Source of the DNA: Pseudaquabacterium pictum
GTDB lineage: Bacteria > Pseudomonadota > Gammaproteobacteria > Burkholderiales > Burkholderiaceae_C
DNA: 64,000 nucleotides
Assembly (NCBI RefSeq): GCF_005403045.1
Contig: NZ_BJCL01000005.1
Location: forward strand, 248,001-312,000
Reading direction: 5' to 3'
Made by a program: the position numbers and the translations under genes. Below, piece by piece: positions 44,332-58,000 of the stretch. The notes under the pieces were generated by a model. That model had not been told where the DNA came from and did not search any database. It saw only the letters and a list, made by a program, of their open reading frames with translations. Numbering within the stretch: position 1 is the stretch's first letter; the number at the start of each line of letters is the position of its first letter.

Positions 44332-46062
44332 ATGAAAAGTTGGCAGTTGGGGCGGATTTCTGCAGCAGTGCTGGCCGGCGGCCTGGCCGCCGCACCCGCG
44401 CTGGCCCAGCCCGCCGCCGCCACTCCGGCCGATCAGCGCCCCGGCGGCCTGCTGCCCAACCCCGCCGATCTGGCGCCGCGCGCCCCGCTGGCCACCGATG
44501 CCCGCGACCTGCCCGCCCGCCCGGCGCCGCCGCGTGAACTGCAGAAGCCCAGCGGCGACCTGACGCTGGACGTGCGCGGCTTCCGCCTGTCACCCAATGC
44601 GCCGCCGGAGCTGCTGGCTGCCGCGGCCGAACTGCTGGCGCCCTACACCGGCCCGCAGCGTAGCTACGAAGACCTGGTCAACGCCACGGCCGACGTCACC
44701 CGCTTCCTGCAGCGCGAATCAGGCTGGTACCTGGGCTATGCCTACCTGCCCGAGCAGGTGCCCGAGGGCGGCATCGTGCAGATCCAGCTGCTCGAAGGCC
44801 GGCTCGACCGCATCGACCTGCAATGGCCCGAGAGCCTGCCGGTGCAGCGCCGGGTGATCGAGGGCTACCTGGCCCAGCTGCGGCCCGGCGAGATCCTGCG
44901 GGTGCGCGATGTCGAGCGGGTGGTCTTCCTGATCAACGACCTGCGTGGCATCACCGCCCGCTTCGACATCGTGGCCGGTTCGCAGCCGGGCACGGCCTCG
45001 CTGCGCGTCACCGGCCAGCAGGAAGACCGCTGGTCGGGCAAGGCCGATGCCGATGTCAACGGCTCGCGCTTTCTCGGCACCGGCCGGCTGGGCGTGCTGG
45101 TGGCGGCCAACAGCCTGGCCGGGCTGGGTGACGCCTTCACCGCCAGTGTGCTGGCGTCCACCACCGGTGGCCTGGGCTTCGGCCTGCTGAGCTACGCGCT
45201 GCCGGTGGGCAGCAGCGGCCTGAAGCTGGGGGCCTCGCTGTCGGCGGTGCGCTACCAGCTCGACAGCGCCGCCTTCAACGGCCTGGACATCCACGGCGAC
45301 GGCCTGACGCTGAATGCCTATGCGCTGTACCCCTGGGTGCGCTCGCGCAACCTCAACCTGTTCGCCGTGGCCTCGGTCGACCACAAGCGCTACGACGACA
45401 GCACCGGCGGCATCGCCCGCCAGCGCCAGGTCAACAACCTCAGCCTGGGCCTGACAGGCGACCTGCGCGACGACTGGTTCGGCGGCGCGGTCAGCACCTT
45501 CGAGGCCCATGTGGCCAGCGGCGATGTGCGCTACGACGGCGGCCGCCCCGACAGCCTGGACGACGCACCGCGCTTCACCAAGCTGTCGGTGGGCGTGAAC
45601 CGGCTGCAGAACCTGGTCGACGGGCGGCTGCTGCTGTATGCGGCGCTGCGGGGCCAGTGGGCGTTCGACAACCTGGACTCCGGCGAGCAGTTCCGCGTCG
45701 GCGGGCCCGACGGCGTGCGCGCCTTTGCGCCTGGCGAGGGCACCGGCGACAGCGGCATGGTGGTGAGTGCCGAACTGCGCCTGCTGCCCCCGGAAGACTG
45801 GCTGGGCCGTCTGGCCCGCGAGACGGTGTTCAGCGTGTTCGTCGACCACGGTGAACTTCGCTTCCGACAGGACGCCAGCGCCCAAGGCGCGCGCTTCGTC
45901 AACACCGCGCGTTACAGCGGCGCCGGTGTGTCGGTGGCCTGGGAGCGGCCGCGCACCTACACCCTGCGCGTCAGCCTGGCCGGCCGCGTGGCGGGTGAAG
46001 CCCGCTCCGACAAGCGGGTGCGCAATCCGCGGCTGTACGCGCAGTTCACCTACTTCTTCTGA
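44332..46062 (+). CDS. TpsB outer-membrane transporter (ShlB/FhaC/HecB family)
   Basis: A 576-residue two-partner-secretion pore. A signal peptide (GRISAAVLAGGLAAAPALAQ) and a Pro-rich linker precede two POTRA domains (LTLDVRGFRLSPNAPPELLAAAAELLAPYTG; LQWPESLPVQRRVIEGYLAQLRPGEILRV) and a 16-strand barrel. The conserved VRG-type loop is RVGGPDGVRAF and the protein ends in Phe (YAQFTYFF), the signal for BAM insertion. It moves the TpsA protein, encoded 2 bp downstream, across the outer membrane. ATG 44332 was chosen; a GTG one codon earlier is also in frame. Confidence 0.94.
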   Translation: MKSWQLGRISAAVLAGGLAAAPALAQPAAATPADQRPGGLLPNPADLAPRAPLATDARDLPARPAPPRELQKPSGDLTLDVRGFRLSPNAPPELLAAAAELLAPYTGPQRSYEDLVNATADVTRFLQRESGWYLGYAYLPEQVPEGGIVQIQLLEGRLDRIDLQWPESLPVQRRVIEGYLAQLRPGEILRVRDVERVVFLINDLRGITARFDIVAGSQPGTASLRVTGQQEDRWSGKADADVNGSRFLGTGRLGVLVAANSLAGLGDAFTASVLASTTGGLGFGLLSYALPVGSSGLKLGASLSAVRYQLDSAAFNGLDIHGDGLTLNAYALYPWVRSRNLNLFAVASVDHKRYDDSTGGIARQRQVNNLSLGLTGDLRDDWFGGAVSTFEAHVASGDVRYDGGRPDSLDDAPRFTKLSVGVNRLQNLVDGRLLLYAALRGQWAFDNLDSGEQFRVGGPDGVRAFAPGEGTGDSGMVVSAELRLLPPEDWLGRLARETVFSVFVDHGELRFRQDASAQGARFVNTARYSGAGVSVAWERPRTYTLRVSLAGRVAGEARSDKRVRNPRLYAQFTYFF

Positions 46063-46064
46063 CC

Positions 46065-49000
46065 ATGCCCGCCGCCCGCTGCACCAGCCCCCACCGCCCC
46101 CACCGCCTGCGCCGCCTGCGGCCGGTGTGCATGGCCGCGGCCTGGGCGGTGGCGCTGGCGGCGCTGCCCAGCGCCTGGGCCTTGCCCGAAGGCGCGGTGC
46201 CCACGCTGGGCCAGGCCCAGCTGCTGCCGTCGGCGCCGGGCACGCTGCAGATCCTGCAGGGCAGCCAGCGTGCCGGCTTCGACTGGCGCAGCTTCAACAT
46301 CGCCGCCGGCGAGCGGGTGCAGGTGCTGCAGCCCAATGCCCAGGCCATCCTGTTCAACCGGGTGACCGGGGCCGATCCGTCGCTGATCCTGGGCCAGCTG
46401 CAGTCCAACGGCCGGGTGTTCCTGAGCAATCCGCGCGGCATCGTCTTCGGCGCCGGCTCGCAGGTGGACGTGGGCGGCCTGCTGGCCACCACCCTCAGCG
46501 TCAACACCACCGCCCTGGCCGACGGCCGCTGGCAACTGAGCGGCGGTGATGCCGCCACCGGCCTGCTGCGTGCCGACGGCAGCATCCGTGCGCCGGGTGG
46601 CACGGTGGCGCTGGTGGGCCCGCAGCTCAGCGTGGGCGGCAACATCCTGGCCGGCCGGCTGGGCCTGGCGGCGGCCGGCGCCGCGCAGGTGGATGTGGAC
46701 GGCGACGGCCTGATCTTCTTCAACCTGCGCGACGAGAACCTCGCTGCGCGGCTGCAGCTGCTGCCCGCCGCCAGCCTGCTGGCCCGCAGTGCCGAACTGC
46801 GGGCGGCCGCCCGCAGCCAGTTTGCCGACACCGTGCTCAACCTCGAGGGCGTGGTGCGGGCCCAAGGCCTGGTGCAGCAGGACGGCCAGGTGGTGATCGG
46901 CGGCGTGGCGCCGCAGATCCTGGTCGACGGTGGCGCCGGCGTCACCCGCTTGGCCGGCACGCTGGATGCATCGGCCACCGCCACCGGCGAGACCGGCGGC
47001 CAGGTGCGGGTGCTGGGCGAGCGGGTGTGGCTGGACAGCACGGCCCGCATCGATGCCCGCGGCGACGCCGGCGGTGGCCTGGTGCACGTCGGCGGTGCCT
47101 GGCAGGGCGCCGGGCCTGACCGCAATGCGGTGCACACCCGCGTGGTCGCCGGTGCACAGATCGATGCAAGCGCCATCCGCCTGGGCGACGGCGGCCAGGT
47201 GGTGGTGTGGGCCGATGACAGCACGGTGTTCAACGGCCACATCCGCGCCCGCGGCGGCCTGCTGGGCGGCGATGGCGGCGCGGTGGAGACCTCGGGCAAG
47301 CTGCGGCTGGGCATCGGCAGCGGCACGGTGGATGCGGGGGCGGCTGCGGGGTTCCGGTCGGGGCGCTGGTTGCTGGATCCGCTGGACATCAACGTCAAGG
47401 CTCCCGTGGTTCCTAAGGACCCTCCGGATCCCGAGGACCCGATTGGCGTGTCAGATGGCACTGAGGCCTGGAATGACGCGCCGACCACCACGCTGAACAT
47501 CACGCCGGCGGCGTTGCAAAACGCGAAGGCGTTGGTCCTGCTGCAGGCGACCCGCAACATCGGCATTGAAGTTCCGGTGACGCTGACCGAAGCCGGCGCG
47601 ACCTTCACCGCCGAAGCCGGCGGCGATGTCACCATCACCGCCACGGGCGGCATCACCACCACCAACAGCGCCATCACGCTGATCGCCAACCAGAGCTTTG
47701 GCGTTGCACCGCCCGCGACCAGTCCCGCCACGGGAACCGGCCGCGTGGTGGTGCTGGGTGTGCTGGATGCAGGCAGTGCCGGCATCGGCATCGACATGAA
47801 GGGCGGCACGGGTCAGCATGTGCTGGGCGGCAGCTTCAAGGGCGCCAGCCTCACGGTGACCGGCGCGGCCACCCTGGCACCGGCGGTCACCTTCGATGTC
47901 GGCAGCCTGACGCTGGCCGGGGCGGTCACGCTGCCGAACAACAGCACCATCACGGTGGAAACTGGCCGCACGCTGACGATTGCCGGTGCCATCGGCGACG
48001 GTGTCGCGCCGGCCGCGGCGTTCGGCATCACCAAGGCCGGTGCGGGATCGCTGCAGCTGTCAGGCGCCAACACCTACCGCGGCGGGACCATGCTGGCGGA
48101 CGGCACTCTGGTGGCCGGCAGCGTCTCGGCACTGGGCACGGGCAGCGTGACGCTCAACGACGCCGCCGCCACCAGCCTGCAGGTGACCACGAGCGCCACC
48201 GTGGCATCGCTGGCCGGCGGCGGCGGCAGTTCCCTGGGTGTGACGCTCTCGAACGATGTGATCCTCACCACCGGTGAGGCCAGCAGCACCTACAGCGGCA
48301 AGATCACCGCGGGCACGGGCAGCGTGCTGCGCAAGGCGGGCTCTGGCGAGTTCACGTTGGACAGTGCGACGGGCTTCGCCGGTACGACGCAGCTCGTCGG
48401 TGGCACGCTTGCCTTGGACCATGCCGATGCGTTGAAGGACAGCGTGGTCACGCTCAGCAGCACGGCCGCCAGCACGCTGGCAGTGACCGACAGCACCACG
48501 GTGAAATCGCTGGGCGGCGGAGCGTTGGCAGCAGGTCTCGTGCCAGCGCTCGGCAATGTCACGCTGGCCGCCGGCAAGACGCTCACCACCGGTGAGGACA
48601 GCAGCAGCTACAGCGGCACCATCAGCGGCACCGGCACGCTGGAAAAGGCGGGCGCGGGCAACTTCACGCTGAATGGCGCGACCGGCTTCACCGGCGCGAC
48701 GCAGCTCAACGGCGGCACGCTCACGCTGGGCCATGCCGATGCGTTGAAGGACAGCGCCGTCACGCTCAGCAGCACGGCCGCCAGCACGCTGGCGGTGATC
48801 GAGAGCACCACGGTGAAGTCGCTGGGCGGCGGTGCGGTGGCGGCAGGGCTCGTGCCAGCACGCGGCAACGTCACGCTGGCCGCCGGCAAGGTGCTCACCA
48901 CCGGTGAGGACAGCAGCAGCTACAGCGGCACCATCAGCGGCACCGGCACGCTGGAAAAGGCGGGCGCGGGCGACTTCACGCTGAATGGCGCGACCGGCTT

Positions 49001-52000
49001 CACCGGTGCCACGCAGCTCGACGGCGGCACGCTCACGCTGGGCCATGCCGATGCGTTGAAGAACAGCGCCGTCACACTCAGCAGCACGGCCGCCAGCACG
49101 CTGGCGGTGATCGAGAGCACCACGGTGAAGTCGCTGGGCGGCGGTGCGGTGGCGGCAGGGCCCGTGCCAGCACGCGGCAACGTCACGCTGGCCGCCGGCA
49201 AGACGCTCACCACCGGTGAGGACAGCAGCAGCTACAGCGGCACCATCAGCGGCACCGGCACGCTGGAAAAGGCGGGCGCGGGCAACTTCACGCTGAACGG
49301 TGCGACCGGCTTGACCGGTGCCACGCAGCTCAACGGCGGCACGCTCACGCTGGGCCATGCCGATGCGTTGAAGAACAGCGCCGTCACACTCAGCAGCACG
49401 GCCGCCAGCACGCTGGCGGTGATCGAGAGCACCACGGTGAAGTCGCTGGGCGGCGGTGCGGTGGCGGCAGGGCCCGTGCCAGCACGCGGCAACGTCACGC
49501 TGGCCGCCGGCAAGACGCTCACCACCGGTGAGGACAGCAGCAGCTACAGCGGCACCATCAGCGGCACCGGCACGCTCGAAAAGGCGGGCGCGGGCAACTT
49601 CACGTTGAATGGCGCGACCGGCTTCACCGGTGCCACGCAGCTCGACGGCGGCACGCTCACGCTGGGCCATGCCGATGCGTTGAAGGGCAGCGTGGTCACG
49701 CTGAGCAGCACGGCCGCCAGCACGCTGGCGGTGATCGAGAGCACCACGGTGAAGTCGCTGGGCGGCGGTGCGGTGGCGGCAGGGCTCGTGCCAGCACGCG
49801 GCAACGTCACGCTGGCCGCCGGCAAGGTGCTCACCACCGGTGAGGACAGCAGCAGCTACAGCGGCACCATCAGCGGCACCGGCACGCTGGAAAAGGCGGG
49901 CGCGGGCAACTTCACGCTGAATGGCGCGACCGGCTTCACCGGTGCCACGCAGCTCGACGGCGGCACGCTCACGCTGGGCCATGCCGATGCGTTGAAGAAC
50001 AGCGCCGTCACGCTCAGCAGCACGGCCGCCAGCACGCTGGCGGTGATCGAGAGCACCACGGTGAAATCGCTGGGCGGCGGTGCGCCCGCGTTCGGCAACG
50101 TCACGCTGGCCGCCGGCAAGACGCTCACCACCGGTGAGGCCGACAGCAGCTACAGCGGCACCATCAGCGGCACCGGCACGCTGGAAAAGGCGGGCGCGGG
50201 CAACTTCAGGCTGAACGGTGCGACCGGCTTCACAGGCGCGACGCAGCTCAACGGCGGCACGCTCACGCTGGGCCATGCCGATGCGTTGAAGGACAGCGCG
50301 GTCACGCTCGACAGCGCCGAGGCCAACACCCTGCAGGTGGCCGCGAACAGCACCGTGGCATCGCTGGCCGGCGGCGGCGGCAGTTCCCTGGGCGTGACGC
50401 TTGCTGACACGGTCACGCTCACCACCGGAGCTGACAGCAGCACCTACAGCGGCAAGATCACCGCGGGCACGGGCAGCGTGCTGCGCAAGGCCGGTGCCGG
50501 CAACTTCACGCTGAACGGCGCGACCGGCTTCACCGGCGCCACGCTGGTCGACGCCGGCACGTTGACGCTGACGGCCTCGAATGCGCTGGTTGGCAGCACC
50601 GTCACGCTCGGCAGCACCGGCACCAACGCCCTGGTTGTCGCCACCAGCAGCACGCTGGCCGCGGTGGCCGGCGGCGGTGCCGGCAGCACGCTGCAACTGG
50701 ATGACCTGGCCACGCTGACCACCGGCACGGCCAGCAGCCGCTACAGCGGCAGCATCACCGGCGGCGGTCAGCTGCACAAGGTTGGCGGTGGGACTTTCAC
50801 GCTCGCCGGCAGCAACAGCGCTGCCGGCAGCACCACCGTCAGCGCCGGCACCCTGGTGCTGGACGGCACCGGCGCGCTGGCGTCCGGCACCACGCTGGTC
50901 GTCGACGGCAGCGGCAGCCTCGACCTTGGGGACCAACTGCGCAGTCCGGTCCTGCTCACGCTGGACACCACCGGCCAGGTGACCAACGGCCGGTTGCAGG
51001 CCGGCGTGTTCCGGCTGCAGGCCGGCACGCTGGACGCCCGCCTGGAAGGCGGCGGCAGCCTGCAGAAGCAGGGCAGCGGCACCGTCAGCCTGCGGCGCGA
51101 CAACCCGTTCTTCACCGGCCATGCCACCGTGTCCGCGGGCACGCTGTCACTGGATGCCGCGGGCGCGCTGGGGCCGCTGAACCAGGTCACACTCGACGGC
51201 CCGACGCCAGCGCGGCTGGCGGTGAATGCCGACACCACGCTGCGGGCCCTGGCCGGCGGCGCCAACGGCACGGTGGCCATCGACACCGGCGTCACGCTGA
51301 CCAACGGCATCGCCGGTGAGGTGGTCGACACCAGCTTCGCCGGCAGCATCACCGGCGCGGGCCGGTTGACGCAGCAGGGCAGCGGCAGCCTCACGCTGTC
51401 GGGCAGCAACGACTTCACCGGCGGCACCACGCTGACCGCCGGCATCCTGGTGCTGTCCGGCGGCAGCGCGCTGGCCAATGCTGGTGCGGTGCAGGTGGGC
51501 ACGGGCGCGACGCTGCAGCTGGCCGGCAGCGAGACGGTGGGCACGCTGTCGGGCAGCGGCACGGTGGCACTGGGCAGCCACACGCTGACCACCGGCACCG
51601 GCGCCAACAGCAGCTTCAGCGGCAACATCGTCGGCACTGGCAGCACCGGCAGCCTGGTCAAGCAGGGCGGCGGCCGGCTCACCCTCGGCGGCAGCAACCA
51701 GATCGGCGGCGGCACCCGCGTGGCCGCCGGCAGGCTGACCCTGGGCAGCGACGGCGCGCTGGCCGATGGGGCGGCCGTGCAGGTCGACAGCGGCGCCACC
51801 CTGCAGTTGCAGGTGGACGAGACGCTGGCCACCCTGTCGGGCACCGGCACGGTCGACCTGGGCAGCCGCCGGCTGACGCTGGACAGCGCGGCGGCCAACA
51901 GCTTCGGCGGCCGCATCGACGGCAGCGGCAGCCTGCAGTTGCAGGGTGGCGGCAGCCTGCTGCTGTCGGGCCGCAACGGCTACACCGGCGGCACCACGGT

Positions 52001-55000
52001 GCTGGCCGGCACGCTGCGCCTGGCCGGCAGCGAGGCGCTGGCCGACACCGGCACGCTGCACCTGGCGACCGGCAGCACGCTGGCGCTGGACGCCCGCGAA
52101 ACCGTGGGCACGCTGTCCGGTGCCGGCGCGGTGGCGCTGGGCAGCCACGCGCTGACCGTGCGGGCGACGGCCGATGCCAGCTTCATCGGCAACATCGGCG
52201 GTGGCGGCAGTCTCGTCAAGGAGGGCGCCGCGCTGCTCAGCCTGGGCGGCAACAACACGCAGCTGGGTGGCACCACGGTGGCCGGCGGTGCGCTGCAGGT
52301 CGACAGCAACGCCCGGCTGGGCGCGGCGACGGCCCCGCTGGTCCTGGACGGTGGCACGCTGCGGGCCGGCGATTTCCAGACCCTCGATCTGGGCAGTGCC
52401 CGGCCGGTGGTCATCGGCAGCAGCGGCGGCACGCTGGAGACGGCATTCGGCGCCACCTTGACCGTGGCCGGTGCGGTCAGCGGCAGCGGCAGCCTGGCCA
52501 AGCAGGGCAGCGGCACGCTGCGGCTGCAGGGCAACAACAGCAGCTTCACCGGCAGCCTGGCGCTGCAGGGCGGCGTGCTGCGCGCCTCGGGCGGCCAGGC
52601 GCTGCCCGATGCAGGCACTGTGTCGCTGGCCAACTTCTCCACGCTGGCTGTCGATGCCACCGAGACGCTGGGCCAGTTGTCCGGCAACGGCACTGTCGTG
52701 CTGGCCACCGGCAGCTTGCTGCGCTTGGGAACGGCGGCCGATGGCCGCTTCGACGGCAGCATCGGCGGCGACGGCGGCCTGGTCAAGCAGGGGGCAGGCA
52801 CGCTGACCCTGGGCGGCATCAACACCCAGTCCGGCCGCACCGAGGTGCTGCAGGGCACGCTGGCGGTGGCCAGCGATGCCAGCCTGGGCAGCAGCCTGGC
52901 CGGCCTGCGGCTGGATGGCGGCCGCCTGCGGCTGACCGCCGCCGGACTGGTGCAGCTGCCGGCCACCCGCGGGCTGGAGATCGGCGATGCCGGCGGCACG
53001 GTGGAGGTGGCAGCCGCGTCCGCGCAGCTGGATCTGCTGGGCGCCCTCAGCGGCGCCGGCACGCTGCGCAAGCAGGGCGCGGGCAGCCTGCGGCTGGCGG
53101 GTGCCGGCAGCGGTTTCGGTGGCGGCATCGACCTGGCTGCCGGCACGCTGCGCCTGGATGGCGGCCAGGCCCTGCCCGACGCCACCAGCCTGGTGCTGGC
53201 CGCGGGCAGCCTGCTGCGGATCGACGCCGACGAGCAGCTGGGCCAGCTCAGCGGCACCGGCAGCGTGCTGCTGGGCAGCGGCGCCCGGTTGACGCTGGGA
53301 ACGGCCGCGGATGCCAGCTTCGGCGGCAGCTTCAGTGGCACAGGCAGCCTGGCCAAGGTCGGCAGCGGTGCGCTCACGCTGGCCGGTGCCAGCAGCCACA
53401 GCGGTGGCACCAGCGTGCTGCGGGGCCGGCTGCGGATCAGCAGCGACAGCCAGCTCGGCGAGGCTGCCGGCGCGCTCACGCTGGATGGCGGCGTGCTGGC
53501 CACCACTGGCAACAGCCCGGTGGCGCTGGCTGCCGGTCGCACAGTGGTGGTGGGCATGGCCGGCGGCACGCTGGAGACCACGGCCACGGCCGGCCTGACA
53601 CTGGCCGGGCCGCTGTCTGGCAGCGGCCGCCTGACCAAGCAGGGGGCTGGCGAGCTGGCATTGGCTGGCAACGGCAGCAGCTATGGCGGCGCCGTGGCGG
53701 TGCAGGCCGGGCAGCTGGCGCTGCAGAACACCACGGCCCTGGGCGCAGGCAACGATGTGCAGCTGGACACCGGCACCCAGCTGCGGGTGGCGCGCAATGT
53801 CAGCCTCGCCAGCCTGGCGGGCACGGGCCTGGCCACGCTCGATGCGGGCACCACGCTCACCACCGGTTTTGGCAGCAGCCGCTTCGATGGCGTGCTGGCC
53901 GGCGACGGTGCGTTGCACAAGCAGGGCGTCGGCACCCTCACCCTGGCAGGCACCAACACCTTGCGCGGTGGCGCCACGCTGGACGCCGGCACGCTGCACC
54001 TGCTGGGCGGCCAGGCTCTGCCCGACGACACCGCGCTGGCGATCGGCGGCGGCGTGCTCCAGGTCTCTGCCACCGAGCGGCTGGGCACGCTCAGCGGTGC
54101 CGGCGGCGTGGTGCTGGACAACGGCAGCCAGCTCACCATCGGGACGGGCACCAGCGCCAGCTTCAGCGGCAGCTTCAGTGGTGCCGGCAGCCTGGTCAAG
54201 CAGGGCACCGGCACCCTCACGCTGGCCGGCAGCAGCAGCCATGACGGTGGCACCACGGTGGCCGCCGGCGCGCTGGTGGTGTCGGCCGACGCGGCGCTCG
54301 GTGCCGCCACCGCGCCGCTCACGCTGGACGGTGGCCGCCTGCGGGCCACCGGCGGCGGCACCGTGGCGCTGGCAGCCCAGCGCCGCGTGGTGGTGGACGA
54401 CGGCGGCGGCACGCTGGCCGCCGATGCCGGCACCACGCTGCGGCTCGATGGTCCCTTGTCCGGCGGTGGCAACCTGGTCAAGGCCGGCGCCGGCACGCTG
54501 GCCCTGGCCGGCGCCAACCCGGGCTTCAGCGGCGCTGTGCAGCTGAGTGCCGGCACGCTGGCGCTGCAGCAGACCGGCGCGCTGGGCGCGGCCAATGCGG
54601 TGGCGGTGGCCGTCGGCAGCACGCTGGACCTGGGCGCCGATGTGCGGCTGGGGCCGCTGTCGGGCGCCGGCGCCGTGCAGCTGCATGGCTTCACCCTGGC
54701 CGCCGGCGGCGGCAGCGGAACGTTCAGCGGCACGCTCGGCGGCAGCCCGGATGCCGTGCTGCAGTGGCTGGGTGGCGGCCAGCTCAGCCTGACCGGCGTC
54801 ACCGGCTTTGCCGGCAGCACCCAGGTGCTGGGCGGCACGCTGGCCCTGGCGCAGGCCGATGTCCTGGCCGACAGCCCGGTCAGCGTGGCCCCCGGGGCCA
54901 CGCTGGCGGTGCTGGCCAGCAGCCGGGTGCAGTCACTCGCGCAGCCGGGGGATGCCGGTGGTGCGGTGCAGCTGGCCGCGGGCGCCACCCTGTCCACCGG

Positions 55001-58000
55001 CGGCGCGGCCGACACCCGTTTCGACGGCAGCATCACCGGCGCCGGCATCCTGCGCAAGCTGGGTGGCGGCCGCTTCACCCTGGGCGGCAGCAGCAGCCAC
55101 ACCGGCGGCACGCTGGTCGATGCCGGCACGCTGCAGGGCGACAGCCGCAGCCTGCAGGGTGACATCACCGTGGCGACCCAGCTGGTCTTCGACCAGGCCG
55201 ATGCCGGCACCTACGCTGGCCGGTTGAGCGGTGCCGGCAGCCTGGCCAAGCAGGGCGCCGGCAGCCTGCTGCTGACCGGCGTGCACCAGCACACCGGCGG
55301 CACCGAGGTGCAGGCTGGCACGCTGCGCCTGGCTGGCGGCCAGGCGGTGCCCGATGCGGGCGCGGTGTCCATCGCCGCCGGCGCCAATCTGCAGGTCGAG
55401 GCCAATGAAACCCTGGCCCGCCTGACGGGCAACGGCGCCGTGCAGCTGCTGCCCGGTACCACGCTGACGCTGGGCGACGCCACCGACACGCGCTTCGACG
55501 GCACGCTGGCCGGCAGCGGCGCACTGGTCAAGCAGGGCAGCGGGCAGCTGACGCTGGCCGGCGTCAGCGGTCACAGCGGCAGCACCCTGGTGCAGGCCGG
55601 CCGCCTGACCCTGGACGCGCTGGACGTGCTGGCCGACAGCACCGTCACCCTGGCGGGCGCGGCCGACGTGGCGCTGCAGCTGCTGGGCGATGCCCGCATC
55701 GGCGCGCTGGCCAGCACCGACGGCCCGGGCACGCCGGTGGTGGCGCTGGGCAGCTTCGAGCTGGCCGCCGGCGGCAACGGCGCCAGCACCCGCTTCGCCG
55801 GCCGCACCGAGGGCATTGGCCGCCTGGTCAAGCAGGGCGGCGGCGTGCTGACGCTGGCCGCCGAGAACGGCCACACCGGCACCACCCAGTTGCAGGCCGG
55901 CAGCCTGGTGCTGGCCGGTGGTCAGACACTCGCGCTGGCCAGCGCGCTGCAGATCGACGCGGGCGCCACCCTGGTGCTGGCCGCGCCCCAGACGGTGGGG
56001 ACGCTGACTGGGGCCGGTGCGGTGCAGCTGGGGGCCTTCCAGCTGACCAGCCGCACCGATGAAGACAGCCTGTTTGCCGGCCAGATCAGCGGCAGCGCCG
56101 GCCTCGTCAAGCAGGGCAGCGGCCGGCTCACGCTGGGCGGCAGCAACCTGTTCTCCGGCATGACCGAGGTGCAGCAGGGCACGCTGGCCCTGGCCGGCGG
56201 CGCGGCCCTGGCCGACAGCGTCACCCTGCAGATCGGCGATGCCGGCACGGTGGTGGCCAGCGGCAGCGAAACAGTGGGCGCTCTGGCCGGCAGCGGCGCC
56301 CTGGTGCTGGAGGCCGGCCGCTTCACCACCGGTGGCAGCGGCAGCAGCAGCTTCAGCGGCACCATCACCGGCAGCGGCGAGCTGGCCAAGGCGGGCACCG
56401 GCACGCTCACGCTGTCCGGCGCCAACAGCCACACCGGCGGTCTGGCCCTGCTGGGCGGCACGCTGGCCGTGGCCGCTGACAACGCCCTGGGCGCGGTGCC
56501 CGATGCCGGCACGCCAGCCAACCTGCTGTTCGATGGGGGCACCTTGCAGGCCACCGGCAGTTTCGGCATCGCCGCGGCCCGCCAGCTGCTGCTGCAGGGT
56601 GCGGGCGGCACGCTGCAGGTCGACGCCGGCCACACCCTCACGCTGCCGGCCACGCTGGCCGACGGCAGCAGCGCCGGCAGCCTCAGCAAGACCGGCGCCG
56701 GCACGCTGGCCCTGACAGCCGCCACCGACAGTGCCCGCAGCGGCAGCACCTTGGTGCAGGCCGGCACGCTGGCGCTGCAGCGCGACGGCCAACTCGGCTT
56801 GCCGGCTGGCGCACTCGTGCTGGACGGCGGCACGCTGCAGGTCGACACCAATCTGCGCCTGGCCGATGCGCGCACGCTGCAGCTGGGCGCGGCCGGCGGC
56901 ACGCTGGCCGTGGGCGGCGGTGCCACGCTGGCGCTGGCCGGCCTGGTGACCGACCAGCCAGGCGCCAGCGGCGGCGCCCTGGCCAAGACCGGCGCCGGCC
57001 AGCTGCTGCTGGACGGCGCGTTCGACAACACCTACACCGGCGCCACGCTGCTGCGTGGCGGCAGGCTGGCGCTGCAGCGCGACGGCCAGCTCGGCACCGC
57101 GCCGGCCGAGGCCACGCCGGGGCAGCTGTTCATCGACGGCGCCACCTTGCAGGTCGGCGGCGACACCGTGCTGGCCGCCAGCCGCGGCCTGGCCGTGGGC
57201 GGCGCCGGCGCCACGCTGGAGGTGGCAGACGGCCGCGCGCTGACGCTGGCTGGCGCCATCGGCGATGCCGTCGGCGCCAGGGGCGGCACCGTCACCAAGG
57301 CCGGCGGCGGCCTGCTGCGTCTGCAGGGCAGCGCGCCCAGCAGCCACACCGGCGCCACCCAGGTGCTGGCCGGCACGCTGGCGCTGTCGGCCGATACCCA
57401 GCTGGGCGCGGTGCCCGGCCTGGCCACGCCGGGCCATCTGCTGCTCGATGGCGGCACGCTGCTGGTCGATGCCGGCTTCACGCTGGATGCCCGCCGCGGC
57501 CTGCAGCTGGGTGCCGGCGGTGGCGTGGTCGACGTGGTGGCCAGTCAGCAGCTGGCCTACGCCGGCGTGCTGGCAGGCACGGTCGATCCGGCACAGGGTG
57601 CCCTCACCAAGACCGGTGAGGGCCGCCTGGCACTGTCCGGCGACAACACCTACGCCGGTGCCACCCGGGTGCGCGGCGGCACGCTGGCCATCCAGGGCGA
57701 TGCCCAGCTCGGCAGCGCGCCAGCCACCGGCACGCCGGGCCACCTGCTGCTGGACGGCGGCACGCTGGCCGTTGGCGCCAGCACCACGCTGGCCGCCAGC
57801 CGCGGCATCGCGCTGGGCGCCGGTGCTGCGGTGCTGGATGTGGCCACCGGCGCGAATGTGTCCTACGGCGGTGCGCTGGCCGATGCGCCGGGCGTGACCG
57901 GCGGCTTCGACAAGGCCGGCGGTGGCAGCCTGGTGCTGGGCGGCGTCTCCAGCCACACCGGCACCACCCGGGTGCTGGCCGGCACCCTGGCCACCGGCGG

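Noticed and set aside
48297-50300. Regular repeats considered as a CRISPR array
   Set aside because: The unit is 312 bp, in frame and protein coding; there are no short direct repeats with unique spacers.
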